A stretch of 64,000 nt of DNA from the NCBI RefSeq assembly GCF_016862915.1, contig NZ_BONW01000046.1:1-64000 (forward strand). Direction: 5' to 3'. The notes under the pieces are model-generated. The model searched no databases. It saw nothing but the letters and a program-made list of their open reading frames with translations, and was not told where the DNA came from. The stretch is from Plantactinospora endophytica. Its GTDB lineage: Bacteria; Actinomycetota; Actinomycetes; Mycobacteriales; Micromonosporaceae. Below are positions 54,015 to 62,233 of this stretch, piece by piece; the stretch's first letter is position 1, and each line of letters opens with the position of its first letter. The translations under genes and the position numbers were made by a program.

Positions 54015-55901
54015 CTACAGACCCCCCATCGCCTGCTCACGCAGGGCTCGCGCGTGCTGCTCCAGCGAGAGCAGTTCACCGAAGAGCGCGAAGTACTCGT
54101 CCTTGTTGGCGGTCGGGTTGACCCGCTGCACCTTCGACTTCAGGTCCCGGATCCGGCTGGTCACCGCGCCCCACTCCAGCCGGGCCAGGGTGATCGAGAC
54201 GTACCGGGGATCGGGGTCGCCGTCGAGCCGCAGCGGCTCCACGGCCAACTCGCCGACGAGCGCCACCGCGGCCAGGTCGCCGCAGGCGTCCCGGACCCGC
54301 TCGATCCAGACCGCGCCGGTGGTCCCCGCCGCCGCGCCGCCGGCCGCGTCGATCGCCGCCCGCACCACCTTGTGCACCGGATGCAAATACGCCTCCGGCG
54401 TCAGCGCGTCGAACATCGGGCCGGCCAGCACCGGTACCTGGAGAGCGAGCTTCAGCGCCTCCCGCTCCACCAGCGCCTGCGGGCTGTCCACCACCGGCTC
54501 GACCGGGGTCGGCCGCTGCGGCGGGGTAGAGCCGCCGTCACCGCCCCGGCGCGGCGCCCCGGTCCCCTGCTGGGCGGCGGCGTTCAGCACCGCCCGCTGC
54601 ACCGGCTCGATCTCCATGCCGAGGTCACCGGCGAGCTTGCGGACGTACTCCGGACGCTTCTCCCGGTCCTTGAGCTTGGCCACCAGCGGCGCGGCCCGGC
54701 GCATCGCCTCCACCCGGCCGTCGACGGTGTCCAGGTCGTAGCGGTTGAGCACCTGGCGCAGCGCGAAGTCGACGAGCGGCTCGCGGCGGGCGACCAGGTC
54801 CCGCACGGCCAGGTCGCCCTTTGCCAGCCGCAGCTCGCACGGGTCCATGTTGTCCGGGCTGATCGCGATGAAGGTACGCCCGACGAACCGCTGGTCGTCC
54901 TCGAAGGCCCGCAGCGCCGCCTTCTGCCCGGCGGCGTCGCCGTCGAAGGTGAAGATGATCTCACCGGCCACCGCGTCGGTGTCCATCAGCAGCCGGCGCA
55001 GCACCGAGATGTGGTCCGCCCCGAACGCGGTGCCGCAGGTGGCCACCGCCGTCGGCACCCCGGCCAGATGGCAGGCCATCACGTCGGTGTACCCCTCGAC
55101 GATCACCGCCCGCCCCTGCCGGGCGATCTCCCGTTTCGCCTGGGAGATGCCGTAGAGCACGTGCGACTTCTTGTAGAGCGGCGTCTCGGGGGTGTTCAGG
55201 TATTTCGGCCCGTCGTCGTCCTCGAAGAGCTTGCGCGCGCCGAAGCCGATCACGTCGCCGGTCAGGTCCTTGATCGGCCAGAGCAGCCGACGCCGGAACC
55301 GGTCGATCAGCGAGCCGGAACGCGCCTCCCGGGCCAGCCCGGCGGTGACCAACTCCTGACCGGTGAAGCCCTTCTGCCGCAGGTGCTTGGTGAGCAGGTC
55401 CCAGGCGTCCGGGGCGAAACCACAGCCGTACGTCTGCGCGGCCGTACGGTCGAAGCCGCGCTGGGCCAGGAACTCCCGGGCCGGTCGGGCTCCGGCGGTA
55501 CCGAGCTGGCCGGCGTAGAACTCGGCGGCGGCGGCGTGCGCCGCGACCAGCCGCTGCTTCTGGCCCTGCTGCGGCCGGACCGGCGCGGGACCGGCCTCCA
55601 GGTAACGCAGTTGGATGTTGGCCCGGTCGGCGAGCCGTTCGACCGACTCGACGAAGCTCAGGTGCTCGGCGTCCATCAGGAACTTGATGGCGTCACCGCC
55701 GGCCCCACACCCGTGGCAAAAATAGACATTTCGGGCAGGGGCGACGGTGAACGACGGGGTCTTCTCGTCGTGGAACGGGCAGAGGCCCTTGAGGTTGCCG
55801 CCGCCGGCCGACCGGAGGGTGACGGTCTCGGAGATGATGTCGGCGATCGAGGTGCGCTCGCGTACCAGCGTGATGTCCTCGTCGCGGATCCGCCCGGCCA
55901 C
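54015..55901 (-). CDS. dnaG: DNA primase DnaG
   Basis: 628 residues from GTG at 55901 behind GGAGGGGGTGAG. The CHC2 zinc-binding domain has LCPFHDEKTPSF and VYFCHGCGAGGDAIKF (Cys-His...Cys-Cys, about 41-66). The catalytic core shows YAGQLG, the LLWPIKDLTGDVIGFGAR block and the TOPRIM motifs AVIVEGYTDVMA and FTFDGDAAGQKAA. The C-terminal helicase-binding domain follows a Pro/Gly linker at about 450-470. It synthesises RNA primers at the replication fork. Essential housekeeping gene; length normal. Confidence 0.97.
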   Translation of the reverse strand: MAGRIRDEDITLVRERTSIADIISETVTLRSAGGGNLKGLCPFHDEKTPSFTVAPARNVYFCHGCGAGGDAIKFLMDAEHLSFVESVERLADRANIQLRYLEAGPAPVRPQQGQKQRLVAAHAAAAEFYAGQLGTAGARPAREFLAQRGFDRTAAQTYGCGFAPDAWDLLTKHLRQKGFTGQELVTAGLAREARSGSLIDRFRRRLLWPIKDLTGDVIGFGARKLFEDDDGPKYLNTPETPLYKKSHVLYGISQAKREIARQGRAVIVEGYTDVMACHLAGVPTAVATCGTAFGADHISVLRRLLMDTDAVAGEIIFTFDGDAAGQKAALRAFEDDQRFVGRTFIAISPDNMDPCELRLAKGDLAVRDLVARREPLVDFALRQVLNRYDLDTVDGRVEAMRRAAPLVAKLKDREKRPEYVRKLAGDLGMEIEPVQRAVLNAAAQQGTGAPRRGGDGGSTPPQRPTPVEPVVDSPQALVEREALKLALQVPVLAGPMFDALTPEAYLHPVHKVVRAAIDAAGGAAAGTTGAVWIERVRDACGDLAAVALVGELAVEPLRLDGDPDPRYVSITLARLEWGAVTSRIRDLKSKVQRVNPTANKDEYFALFGELLSLEQHARALREQAMGGL

Positions 55902-55981
55902 CGCCTCACCCCCTCCGGGCTACATCCTGCCCTGCCGGACTGACCTTCCCGGCGAAGGGGGTACGACCCGGGGCGCCCGGT

Positions 55982-56821
55982 TCAGCCGATCGTGGCCGAC
56001 TCCTCGGCCTCGACCTGCCGGTTCCACTCCGGCTTGGCCGAACGCCAGCTCTCGTCGTCGTCGCCGCACCGCCAGTAGCCGGAGATGGAGAGCCGTTCCT
56101 TCGGCACCCGGAGTTCCCCACGGAGCATCCGGCGCAGCTCCCGGACGAAGTACGCCTCGCCGTGTACGAAGGCGTGCACGTCACCGTCCGGGAAGGTGGC
56201 CGCGCGTACCGCCTCGACCAGGGCGGCGCCGAACGGCCGATCCGCGCGGTGCAGCCAGACCATCTCGGCGGACGCCTTGGTGGGCAGGTGCTGTTCCTCG
56301 TCCGCGTCGGCGACCTCGACGAAGACCCGGGCGGGGACGCCGTGCGGCAGCCGCTCCAGCGCGGCGCCGATCGCCGGCAGGGCGCTCTCGTCGCCGACCA
56401 GCAGGTGCCAGTCGGCCAGCGGGTCCGGGGCGTACCCGCCGCCGGGGCCCCGGAACATCACCCGGTCCCCCGGCCTCGCGGCGGCGGCCCACGGGCCGGC
56501 CAGCCCCTCGTCGCCGTGGTAGACGAAGTCCAGGGTCAGCTCGCCGAGGGTCGCGTCCCAGGCCCGGACGGTGTACGTCCGCAGCCGGGGCCACTGGTCG
56601 CGGGCCAGTTCGCGTTTGATCGAGTCGAGGTCGACCGGTTCCGGATAGTCGACGCCGGCCGGCGGGAAGATCAACTTTACGTAGTGGTCGGTGTAGGTGT
56701 CGGCGACGAAGCCCGTCAACCCGTCCCCGCCGAGCACCACACGGATCATGTGCGGCGTCAGCCACGCCGTCCGCAGTACGGTGGCAGATCTGACCCCGGT
56801 TCGATTCGAACTCTCCGGCAT
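55982..56821 (-). CDS. Siderophore-interacting protein (FAD-type ferric reductase)
   Basis: 279 residues. The FAD-binding barrel has HYVKLIFPPAG, RLRTYTVRAWD (RxYTxR, flavin contact) and LDFVYHGDEGLAGPWAAAARPGD. The SIP domain has LVGDESALPAIGAALERLP, VFVEVADADEEQ, HAFVHGEAYFVRELRRML and SISGYWRCGDDDESWR near the C terminus, close to the SxxGYWRxG signature of the family. It releases iron from imported ferric siderophores by reduction. ATG at 56821 lies within an IdeR-type iron box, and no ribosome binding site is visible, so the mRNA is probably leaderless and iron-repressed. Confidence 0.94.
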   Translation of the reverse strand: MPESSNRTGVRSATVLRTAWLTPHMIRVVLGGDGLTGFVADTYTDHYVKLIFPPAGVDYPEPVDLDSIKRELARDQWPRLRTYTVRAWDATLGELTLDFVYHGDEGLAGPWAAAARPGDRVMFRGPGGGYAPDPLADWHLLVGDESALPAIGAALERLPHGVPARVFVEVADADEEQHLPTKASAEMVWLHRADRPFGAALVEAVRAATFPDGDVHAFVHGEAYFVRELRRMLRGELRVPKERLSISGYWRCGDDDESWRSAKPEWNRQVEAEESATIG

Positions 56822-56839
56822 TAGTTTAGGCTACCCTAA
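56821..56839 (-). promoter_or_regulatory. IdeR/DmdR-type iron box
   Basis: TTAGTTTAGGCTACCCTAA matches the 19-bp actinobacterial iron-box consensus TTAGGTTAGGCTAACCTAA at 17 of 19 positions. Its first base pair is the A of the start codon. Iron-loaded IdeR bound here would cover the -10 region. Confidence 0.85.
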
Positions 56840-56975
56840 CCTGCTGGAGCCCGGGTGCCCGGGTGCAGCAGATCACCCGTCCGGGGACGTAGGCTGGCTC
56901 GCACGGGCCACCCCGCACCCGCCGGTCGTCGACCATCGGCCCGTCCGCAGGGCGCGGCATTCGTTGGGAGAGGTC

Positions 56976-57200
56976 ATGGGCCAGGGCGTACACGTGCAGG
57001 AGCTGCCGGGCATCGGCAAGCGGTACGACATCGATCTCGGGCACGGCGGCACCCGCGTCTCGATCGTGGTACGCCGCGACGGCACCCGCGACCTCTACGT
57101 CTTCACCTCCCGCTCCGACGAGCCGACCGCGGTCGTCGAACTCAGCGAGGAGCACTCCCGCAAGGTCGGGGCCGTGCTCGCCGGCACCTTCTTCGCCTGA
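56976..57200 (+). CDS. KhtT-like antiporter regulatory subunit, N-terminal domain only
   Basis: 74 residues from ATG at 56976 behind GGGAGAGG. The sequence (VQELPGIGKRYDIDLGHGGTRVSIVVRR then AVVELSEEHSRKVGAVLAG) matches the N-terminal domain of actinobacterial cation:proton antiporter regulatory subunits. These usually have about 160 residues and a C-terminal RCK_C (TrkA-C) nucleotide-binding domain. That domain is missing here: TGA follows FFA. The neighbouring CPA2 antiporter begins 185 bases downstream. It is either a natural short form or a truncated gene. Confidence 0.8.
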   Translation: MGQGVHVQELPGIGKRYDIDLGHGGTRVSIVVRRDGTRDLYVFTSRSDEPTAVVELSEEHSRKVGAVLAGTFFA

Positions 57201-57385
57201 CGTACCCGCCTCCCGCACGCTCCCCACCTCACGTACCCACTGACGCCGCCGTCCGGACGCTCCCCCGTCCGACGCCGCCCACCGATGTCCTCCGTCTGAC
57301 GCTGATGTCATCCGCCCGACGTCTGTGCTCCGCCTGACGTCACCGGGTTTCCCGCCCGGCGCGACGCCACCCGATTGGAGACTCC

Positions 57386-58873
57386 ATGCACGCCGATCTG
57401 ATCGGGTTCGGCGCGATCGTGCTGGTCGCCGGCCTGCTGGCCCGAGCCGGCCGCCGGGTCGGCCTGCCCAGCGTGCCGTTCTTCATGCTGACCGGGATCG
57501 TGCTCGGGCCGGCCACCCCCGGCCCGGTGCTGATCGAGCATCCCGAGGACCTGGCCCTGCTCGCCTCCATCGGGCTGATACTGCTGCTGTTCAACCTCGG
57601 TGTCGAGTTCCCGGTACGGCAGGTGTTCGGCAGCGGCAAGCGGCTCTTCATCGCCGCCGCCGCCTCGATCGGGCTGAACGTCGGAGCCGGGCTGGGGCTC
57701 GGCTTCACGCTGGGCTGGGGCACCCCGGAAGCCTTCGTCATCGCCGGTGCGCTCGGCATCTCGTCCTCGGCGATCGCCACCAAGCTGCTCATCGAGCTGC
57801 GCCGGCTGGCCAACGCCGAGACGCCGATCATCCTCGGCATCATCGTCATCGAGGACCTGTTCCTCGCCTTCTACCTGGCCCTGCTCTCGCCGATCCTGGC
57901 CGGCGCCACCTCGCCGGCCGACATCGCCATGCACATCGGGATGAGCTTCGGCTACCTGCTGCTGCTGGTCGCGGTGGCCAGGTGGGGCGCCCGGGCGATC
58001 GGCTGGCTGATCGGCAGCCACGAGGACGAACTGCTGGCCATCGGCATGGTCGGGCTGGTGGTGCTGGTCGCCGGGCTGTCGGCCGAGGTCGGCGTCTCCG
58101 ACGCGATCGGCGCGCTCATGATCGGCCTCGTCGTCGCCCGGACCGCCCTGCGCGAACGGGTGGAACGGCTGGTCCTGCCGCTGCGGGACGTCTTCGCCGC
58201 CGTGTTCTTCGTCGGCTTCGGGTTGAGCATCGACGTCGGCGCGCTCGGCTCGGTCGCCGTACCGGTGGCGATCGCCGTCGCGGTCACCATCCTGGTGAAC
58301 ATCTGCTCCGGGCTGATCACCGGCTCGCTCTTCGGGTTCAACCAGCGCGGTGCGGCCAACGTCGGGTTGACCGTGCTGGGCCGGGGCGAGTTCTCGCTGA
58401 TCCTGGCCACCCTGGCGCTGGGTGCCGGACTGGACGGCCGGATCGGGCCGTTCGTCGCGCTGTACGTGCTGATCCTCGCCGTACTCAGCCCGATGTTCGC
58501 GGCCCAGTCCCGCTACCTGGCCCGGATCATCCCGGACCAGCTCCTCCGGTCCCGCTGGCGGTACGTCCGCGAGGAGACGATGAGCACCGCCTGCACCCAC
58601 CTGGACCGGATCCAGATCACCGAGACCGACGGGGACGGCTGTCGGGAGTGCCTGGAAGCCGGCGAGGGCTGGGTGCACCTGCGGATGTGCCTGACCTGCG
58701 GACTGGTGGGCTGCTGCGACGACTCGCCGGGCCGGCACGCGACCGCGCACTTCTCCGAGACCGGGCACCCGCTGATCCGCTCGATCGAGCCGCGCGAGGA
58801 CTGGCGCTACTGCTACGTCGACGGCGCGCTGGTCCGGGAGCCGATCGGCCCCCGGGAGCCGGTCGAGTCCTGA
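57386..58873 (+). CDS. CPA2 cation:proton antiporter fused to a UBP-type zinc finger
   Basis: 495 residues; ATG at 57386 follows TTGGAGACTCC. Residues 1-about 390 are a KefB/NhaS-type exchanger with about twelve helices: GLPSVPFFMLTGIVLGP, ALGISSSAIATKLLIEL, ILGIIVIEDLFLAFYLALL (paired acidic residues of the ion site) and FAAVFFVGFGLSIDVGAL. No TrkA-N or RCK domain follows. Instead residues about 399-480 form a ZnF-UBP domain: CTHLD, CRECLEAGEGWVHLRMCLTCGLVGCCD, and the His-rich RHATAHFSETGHPLIRSIEP. The finger is normally a separate small protein in actinobacteria. It may replace the lost RCK domain as regulator. Confidence 0.92.
   Translation: MHADLIGFGAIVLVAGLLARAGRRVGLPSVPFFMLTGIVLGPATPGPVLIEHPEDLALLASIGLILLLFNLGVEFPVRQVFGSGKRLFIAAAASIGLNVGAGLGLGFTLGWGTPEAFVIAGALGISSSAIATKLLIELRRLANAETPIILGIIVIEDLFLAFYLALLSPILAGATSPADIAMHIGMSFGYLLLLVAVARWGARAIGWLIGSHEDELLAIGMVGLVVLVAGLSAEVGVSDAIGALMIGLVVARTALRERVERLVLPLRDVFAAVFFVGFGLSIDVGALGSVAVPVAIAVAVTILVNICSGLITGSLFGFNQRGAANVGLTVLGRGEFSLILATLALGAGLDGRIGPFVALYVLILAVLSPMFAAQSRYLARIIPDQLLRSRWRYVREETMSTACTHLDRIQITETDGDGCRECLEAGEGWVHLRMCLTCGLVGCCDDSPGRHATAHFSETGHPLIRSIEPREDWRYCYVDGALVREPIGPREPVES
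58571..58582 (+). promoter_or_regulatory. Possible internal translation start for the zinc-finger domain
   Basis: GAGGAG (58571-58576) lies 3 bases before an in-frame ATG (58580, Met399), which is exactly the first residue of stand-alone UBP-type zinc-finger proteins (MSTACTHLD). The spacing is somewhat short. A 96-residue free zinc finger could be made in addition to the fusion. Confidence 0.4.
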
Positions 58874-58878
58874 CCCGT

Positions 58879-58892
58879 CCGGCCGAGGCCGG
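58879..58892. terminator. Short hairpin between convergent genes
   Basis: CCGGC, loop CGAG, GCCGG, flanked by one more C-G-type pair. It lies directly after the antiporter stop and before the MFS gene end. Confidence 0.4.
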
Positions 58893-58915
58893 TCCCCGGA
58901 ACGTGGGGCGACGCC

Positions 58916-60526
58916 TCAGGGGTTCGCCTCGGCCGGCAACAGGTGGCTCACCTGCGGTACCCCGTCGGCGTGCTGCAACGCCCGCAGCTCGGCGGCCTGG
59001 TCCGCCTTGGTGAGCCGGCCGCCGTGCTGGCGCAGGTGCTCGTCCCAGGAGGGCAGTTCGTAGATCTCCACGAAGAGGTCCGTCGACTCGCCCTCCCGGA
59101 ACAGCCCCCAGCGGTACGCGCCGGTGCGCTGCCGGGCCGCCCGGACCTCCTCCATGGCGGCGACGAACCGCTCCCGCCGCTCCTCCCGGACGGTGTACGT
59201 CAGCACCACCATCACCGGCCCGACGCTCGGGTCCGGCTCGTGCTTCAGGTCGAGGTCGGGCCAGTGGGTCGCCGGGTCCCGCTCGACGGCGCGCAGGTCC
59301 GGCAGCGGCCACATCTTCACCGTCAGGGCGCCGAGGATCATCAGCAGCGCGGCGGCGACGTGCGCGAGGACCAGGCTCGTCGCGTCGGCGACGATGCCCC
59401 AGACGAGCGCGCCGATCGCCTGCCCGCCCGCGAACACGACCTGGTAGACGGCGAGGCCGCGGGCGCGTACCCAGCCGGGGAGGAAGAGCTGGATCTCGGC
59501 GTTGACGTTGGACAGCACCGTCACCCAGGCCAGGCCGGCCGGTACCAGTGCGACCAGCACCACCGCCTCGACCGGTACCAGCGCCACCACCAGCATCGCC
59601 GCCCCGAAGATCAGCCCGGCGGAGAGCAGGAACAGGTTCGGTGAGAACTTCGTCCGGACCCAGGGCAGCACCAGGCCGCCGGCCACCGCGCCGGCACCGA
59701 GCGCGGCGAGCAGGACGCCGTACCCGCCGGCGCCGAGGCCGAGCCGCTGGTTGGCGATCAGTGGCAGCAGCGCCCAGAGCGCACTACCGGGTACCAGGAA
59801 GAGCAGTGCCCGGAGCAGCAGCCGCTGCACGATCGGCGAGTGCCGGACGTACCGGCCGCCGGCCCGGAGCGCCGCGGTGAACCGTTCCGGCACCTCGACC
59901 GAGCGCGCGTTGTCGGCCCGCCAGCGGATCAGCGTGACCGCGAAGAACAGGAACGCCAGGGTGTTCAGGGCGAAGACCAGCGGTACGCCGGTCCAGGCGA
60001 TCAGCAGGCCGGCCACCGCCGGGCCGACCGAGCGGGCCACGTTCACGCTGATCGAGCCGAGCCCGGAGGCGGACTGCAACAGGTTCCGGGGCACCAGGTC
60101 GGGGATGACGGCGGCCCAGGCCGGCAGGGTGAGCGCCTGCCCGACGCCGAAGGCGAAGGTGAGGGTGAGCAGCAGTGCCGGCGGCATGTGGCCGGTCGCG
60201 GTGAGCAGGGTCAGCGCCACCCCGACGGAGACGATGAAGAACTGCACCGCGATCAGCAGCCGCCGCCGGTCCAGGGTGTCGGCCAGCGCGCCGGCCGGCA
60301 GCGCGAGCAGCAGGATCGGCAGGGTACTGGCGGTCTGCACCAGGGAGACCAGGGTCGAGGCGTTCCGTTCGTTGATCAACAGCCACTGGGCGCCGACGGT
60401 CTGCATCCAGGTACCGATGTTGGCGACCAGCATCGCCACCCACAGGTTGCGGTAGATCGCCACCCGCAGCGGCGCCCACGCCGACGGGGGTGGTGGCTCG
60501 GCGGAAGCCGGCCCGGCACTGACCAT
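58916..60526 (-). CDS. MFS_3-type transporter with C-terminal soluble domain
   Basis: 536 residues. Twelve-helix major facilitator of the EntS/transmembrane-secretion-effector type: FRVAIYRNLW-like start (LRVAIYRNLWVAMLVANIGTWMQ), LADTLDRRRLLIAVQF after TM2, and two six-helix halves. After the last helix (about residue 410) comes a soluble segment of about 120 residues with MVVLTYTVREERRERFVAAMEEVRAARQRTGAYRW, which looks like the ferredoxin-like antibiotic-monooxygenase fold known in this family. Exports small hydrophobic compounds or siderophores. The SDR gene lies 9 bases upstream, so the two form an operon. Confidence 0.88.
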   Translation of the reverse strand: MVSAGPASAEPPPPSAWAPLRVAIYRNLWVAMLVANIGTWMQTVGAQWLLINERNASTLVSLVQTASTLPILLLALPAGALADTLDRRRLLIAVQFFIVSVGVALTLLTATGHMPPALLLTLTFAFGVGQALTLPAWAAVIPDLVPRNLLQSASGLGSISVNVARSVGPAVAGLLIAWTGVPLVFALNTLAFLFFAVTLIRWRADNARSVEVPERFTAALRAGGRYVRHSPIVQRLLLRALLFLVPGSALWALLPLIANQRLGLGAGGYGVLLAALGAGAVAGGLVLPWVRTKFSPNLFLLSAGLIFGAAMLVVALVPVEAVVLVALVPAGLAWVTVLSNVNAEIQLFLPGWVRARGLAVYQVVFAGGQAIGALVWGIVADATSLVLAHVAAALLMILGALTVKMWPLPDLRAVERDPATHWPDLDLKHEPDPSVGPVMVVLTYTVREERRERFVAAMEEVRAARQRTGAYRWGLFREGESTDLFVEIYELPSWDEHLRQHGGRLTKADQAAELRALQHADGVPQVSHLLPAEANP

Positions 60527-60535
60527 CGGTCCGGG

Positions 60536-61237
60536 TTACCAACGTCCGTCGGCGCGGAGCACCCTCTGCCCCGAGACGTACAGGTCGTCGCTGCGCAGCA
60601 GGAGCAGCCGGACGACCTCGGTCGCCACCTGCTCGGGCAGGGCGAAGACCGTGTCGAGGAAGTCGGCGCCGACCCGCTCCTGGAGCCTGGTGTGCATCGG
60701 GCCCGGGTGGATCTCCATCACCTTGATGCTGTTCGTCCCCTGCGCCTCGGCCAGCGACTCGACCAGGCTGGTGCCGAAGCTCTTCGTCGCCCGGTAGAGC
60801 GGGATGCCCGGCCGGGGTACGTCGGTGGCGAGCGCGCTGACGTAGACGATGTTGCCGTACCCCTGCTCGCGCATCCGCAGCAGCGCCTCGTGCAGCAGGT
60901 AGGCGGTGCCGAGCACGTTCACCTCGATCGCCCGGCGGATCGCCTCCGGGGAGAGGTCCTCCAGCTTTCCGCCGGCCCACATCGCCGCGCAGTGGGCGAG
61001 CCCGTCGATCGGGCCGTACCGGTTGGTGGTCTCGGCCAGTGCGTCCCGGACCTGCTCGCTGCGGGACATGTCGCAGACGAGGCCGTCGCAGCCCAACTCG
61101 TCCCGGGCCCGGGAGACCTCCTCGGCCACGTTGCCGAGGATCACGACCCGGTGGTCGGCGGCGAGGATCCGGGCGACCTCCATGCCGAGCCCGCTGGTGC
61201 CGCCGTCCACCACGAATGTCCGCGAATCCATGGCCAC
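60536..61237 (-). CDS. Short-chain dehydrogenase/reductase
   Basis: 233 residues. GTG at 61237 is chosen because AGGAGG lies 8 bases upstream; the ATG two codons later is too far. Rossmann motif FVVDGGTSGLGMEVA (TGxxxGxG variant with Asp for Thr), CDMSRSEQV (binding of adenine), LAHCAAMW (NNAG variant), catalytic Ser in NIVYVSALATD and YRATK as YxxxK. Two of the usual signatures are altered, so cofactor and substrate are uncertain, but the catalytic triad is present. Co-transcribed with the MFS transporter. Confidence 0.87.
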   Translation of the reverse strand: MAMDSRTFVVDGGTSGLGMEVARILAADHRVVILGNVAEEVSRARDELGCDGLVCDMSRSEQVRDALAETTNRYGPIDGLAHCAAMWAGGKLEDLSPEAIRRAIEVNVLGTAYLLHEALLRMREQGYGNIVYVSALATDVPRPGIPLYRATKSFGTSLVESLAEAQGTNSIKVMEIHPGPMHTRLQERVGADFLDTVFALPEQVATEVVRLLLLRSDDLYVSGQRVLRADGRW

Positions 61238-61359
61238 TCCAGTTCCTCCTCGACGACGCCGTCCTTGCAAAGAGGGTTTCACCTGCGAGGCAGGCGTGCG
61301 GGCATAAGCGGGCAATCGGGGTACGGGACAGGCGTGATCGGGCAGCCGGGTCGGCTGGT

Positions 61360-61641
61360 TCAGCGGAGCGGCAGGTCCGCCCCGATGCGGTCGAGCGTGT
61401 CCGGCTGCGCGTACAGGGCCGCCCGGACGGCGGCCCAGGAGACGGTGGGGGCGCGGCGGCAGCGGGCGTCGTCCCGGGCGATCTTCGAGATCAACGCCAG
61501 CCGGTGCCGCGCGTCGGCCAGTCGCCCCTGGATGTCGCAAAGGGCCTGCTGGCAGGCCGCGAGTTCCGCCGCGAGCCGCTGGTGCTGCGGTGCCGGGGTC
61601 GTGGGTGGCCGCTCGGGCTGGTCGAACGATCGGTGGATCAC
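61360..61641 (-). CDS. Small hypothetical protein with coiled-coil-like helix
   Basis: 93 residues from GTG at 61641, which has an excellent AGGAGG 4 bases upstream. After a Pro-rich N terminus, residues about 22-55 form one amphipathic helix (QRLAAELAACQQALCDIQGRLADARHRL), followed by a basic C-terminal part. Three Cys. No signal peptide. Family not recognised. The longer frame upstream to 61728 is less likely. Confidence 0.6.
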   Translation of the reverse strand: MIHRSFDQPERPPTTPAPQHQRLAAELAACQQALCDIQGRLADARHRLALISKIARDDARCRRAPTVSWAAVRAALYAQPDTLDRIGADLPLR

Positions 61642-61784
61642 CGGTCCTCCTGGCTGGTCGGGGGCGAGGGCTGCCACCGGACGCCGGAGGCACGGGTGAC
61701 CGCCGGTGGCAGCCCTCGGGTACGGCACCCTCGCCCGGCGCCGACATGTGCCACCAGGCGAGCGGCCTGCCCGAATCGTGCCCT

Positions 61785-61798
61785 ACCCCCTAGGGGAT
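61785..61798. promoter_or_regulatory. CsoR-like GC-tract palindrome
   Basis: TACCCCCTAGGGGAT contains the perfect palindrome CCCCTAGGGG (61787-61796) flanked by TAC and AT, as in G-tract operators of CsoR/RcnR-type metal repressors. It lies between two divergent small genes; no copper or nickel gene is adjacent. Confidence 0.3.
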
Positions 61799-61866
61799 GG
61801 TCAAGGAGTCAGCCCGCATAGGCCAGCCCGGAGGGGGTAGGCCGGAGGGTGGATACCTTGCCGGGC

Positions 61867-62097
61867 ATGGCCAAGCTGCCACCACCCGACGAGTTGGTCG
61901 GCACCCAGGAGATCGGCACCCTCCTCGGGACCTCGAAGAGCCGGACCAAACAGCTCGTCGCGGCACGCTCGTTCCCCGAGCCCTACGTGCGGCTGGCCGC
62001 TGGCGGAATCTGGTTGAAGTCCGAGGTCCTGGCCTGGGCCAAGCAGCACCGTCGGGCACGGCCGGTGGCGGGCCGGGACGAGGACGAGCCCGGCTGA
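61867..62097 (+). CDS. Small DNA-binding protein (AlpA/excisionase-like HTH)
   Basis: 76 residues from ATG at 61867; a GTG at 61849 with GGAGG close by would add six residues. The sequence (DELVGTQEIGTLLGTSKSRTKQLVAARSFPEPYVRLAAGGIWLKSEVLAWAKQHRRAR) is a MerR-like winged helix as in AlpA/Xis-type proteins: a helix-turn-helix, then a wing ending in IWLKSEVLAWA. Such free-standing proteins are common in actinomycetes outside phages. No integrase or att site is nearby. Confidence 0.75.
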   Translation: MAKLPPPDELVGTQEIGTLLGTSKSRTKQLVAARSFPEPYVRLAAGGIWLKSEVLAWAKQHRRARPVAGRDEDEPG

Positions 62098-62233
62098 CGA
62101 CGCGGGCCTGACGACCTCCGTCGATCGTCGAACGCGCCACAGCATCCGTCCGCCTCGATGCGACAGCCCGGTGTCACCTGGGGTTTCGCGGCGGTGCTTG
62201 CCCTGTTAACGCGAGCACTCCAAGGTACCCGCC

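Noticed and set aside
61867-62097. Excisionase of a mobile element
   Set aside because: The protein resembles AlpA/Xis, but no integrase, replication or conjugation gene or att repeat is nearby. Free-standing copies are common in actinomycetes.
62100-62233. PHO box upstream of the PhoD gene
   Set aside because: I looked for direct repeats of the GTTCACC type and found only weak, irregular similarity (TGTCACCTGGGG), not enough to call.
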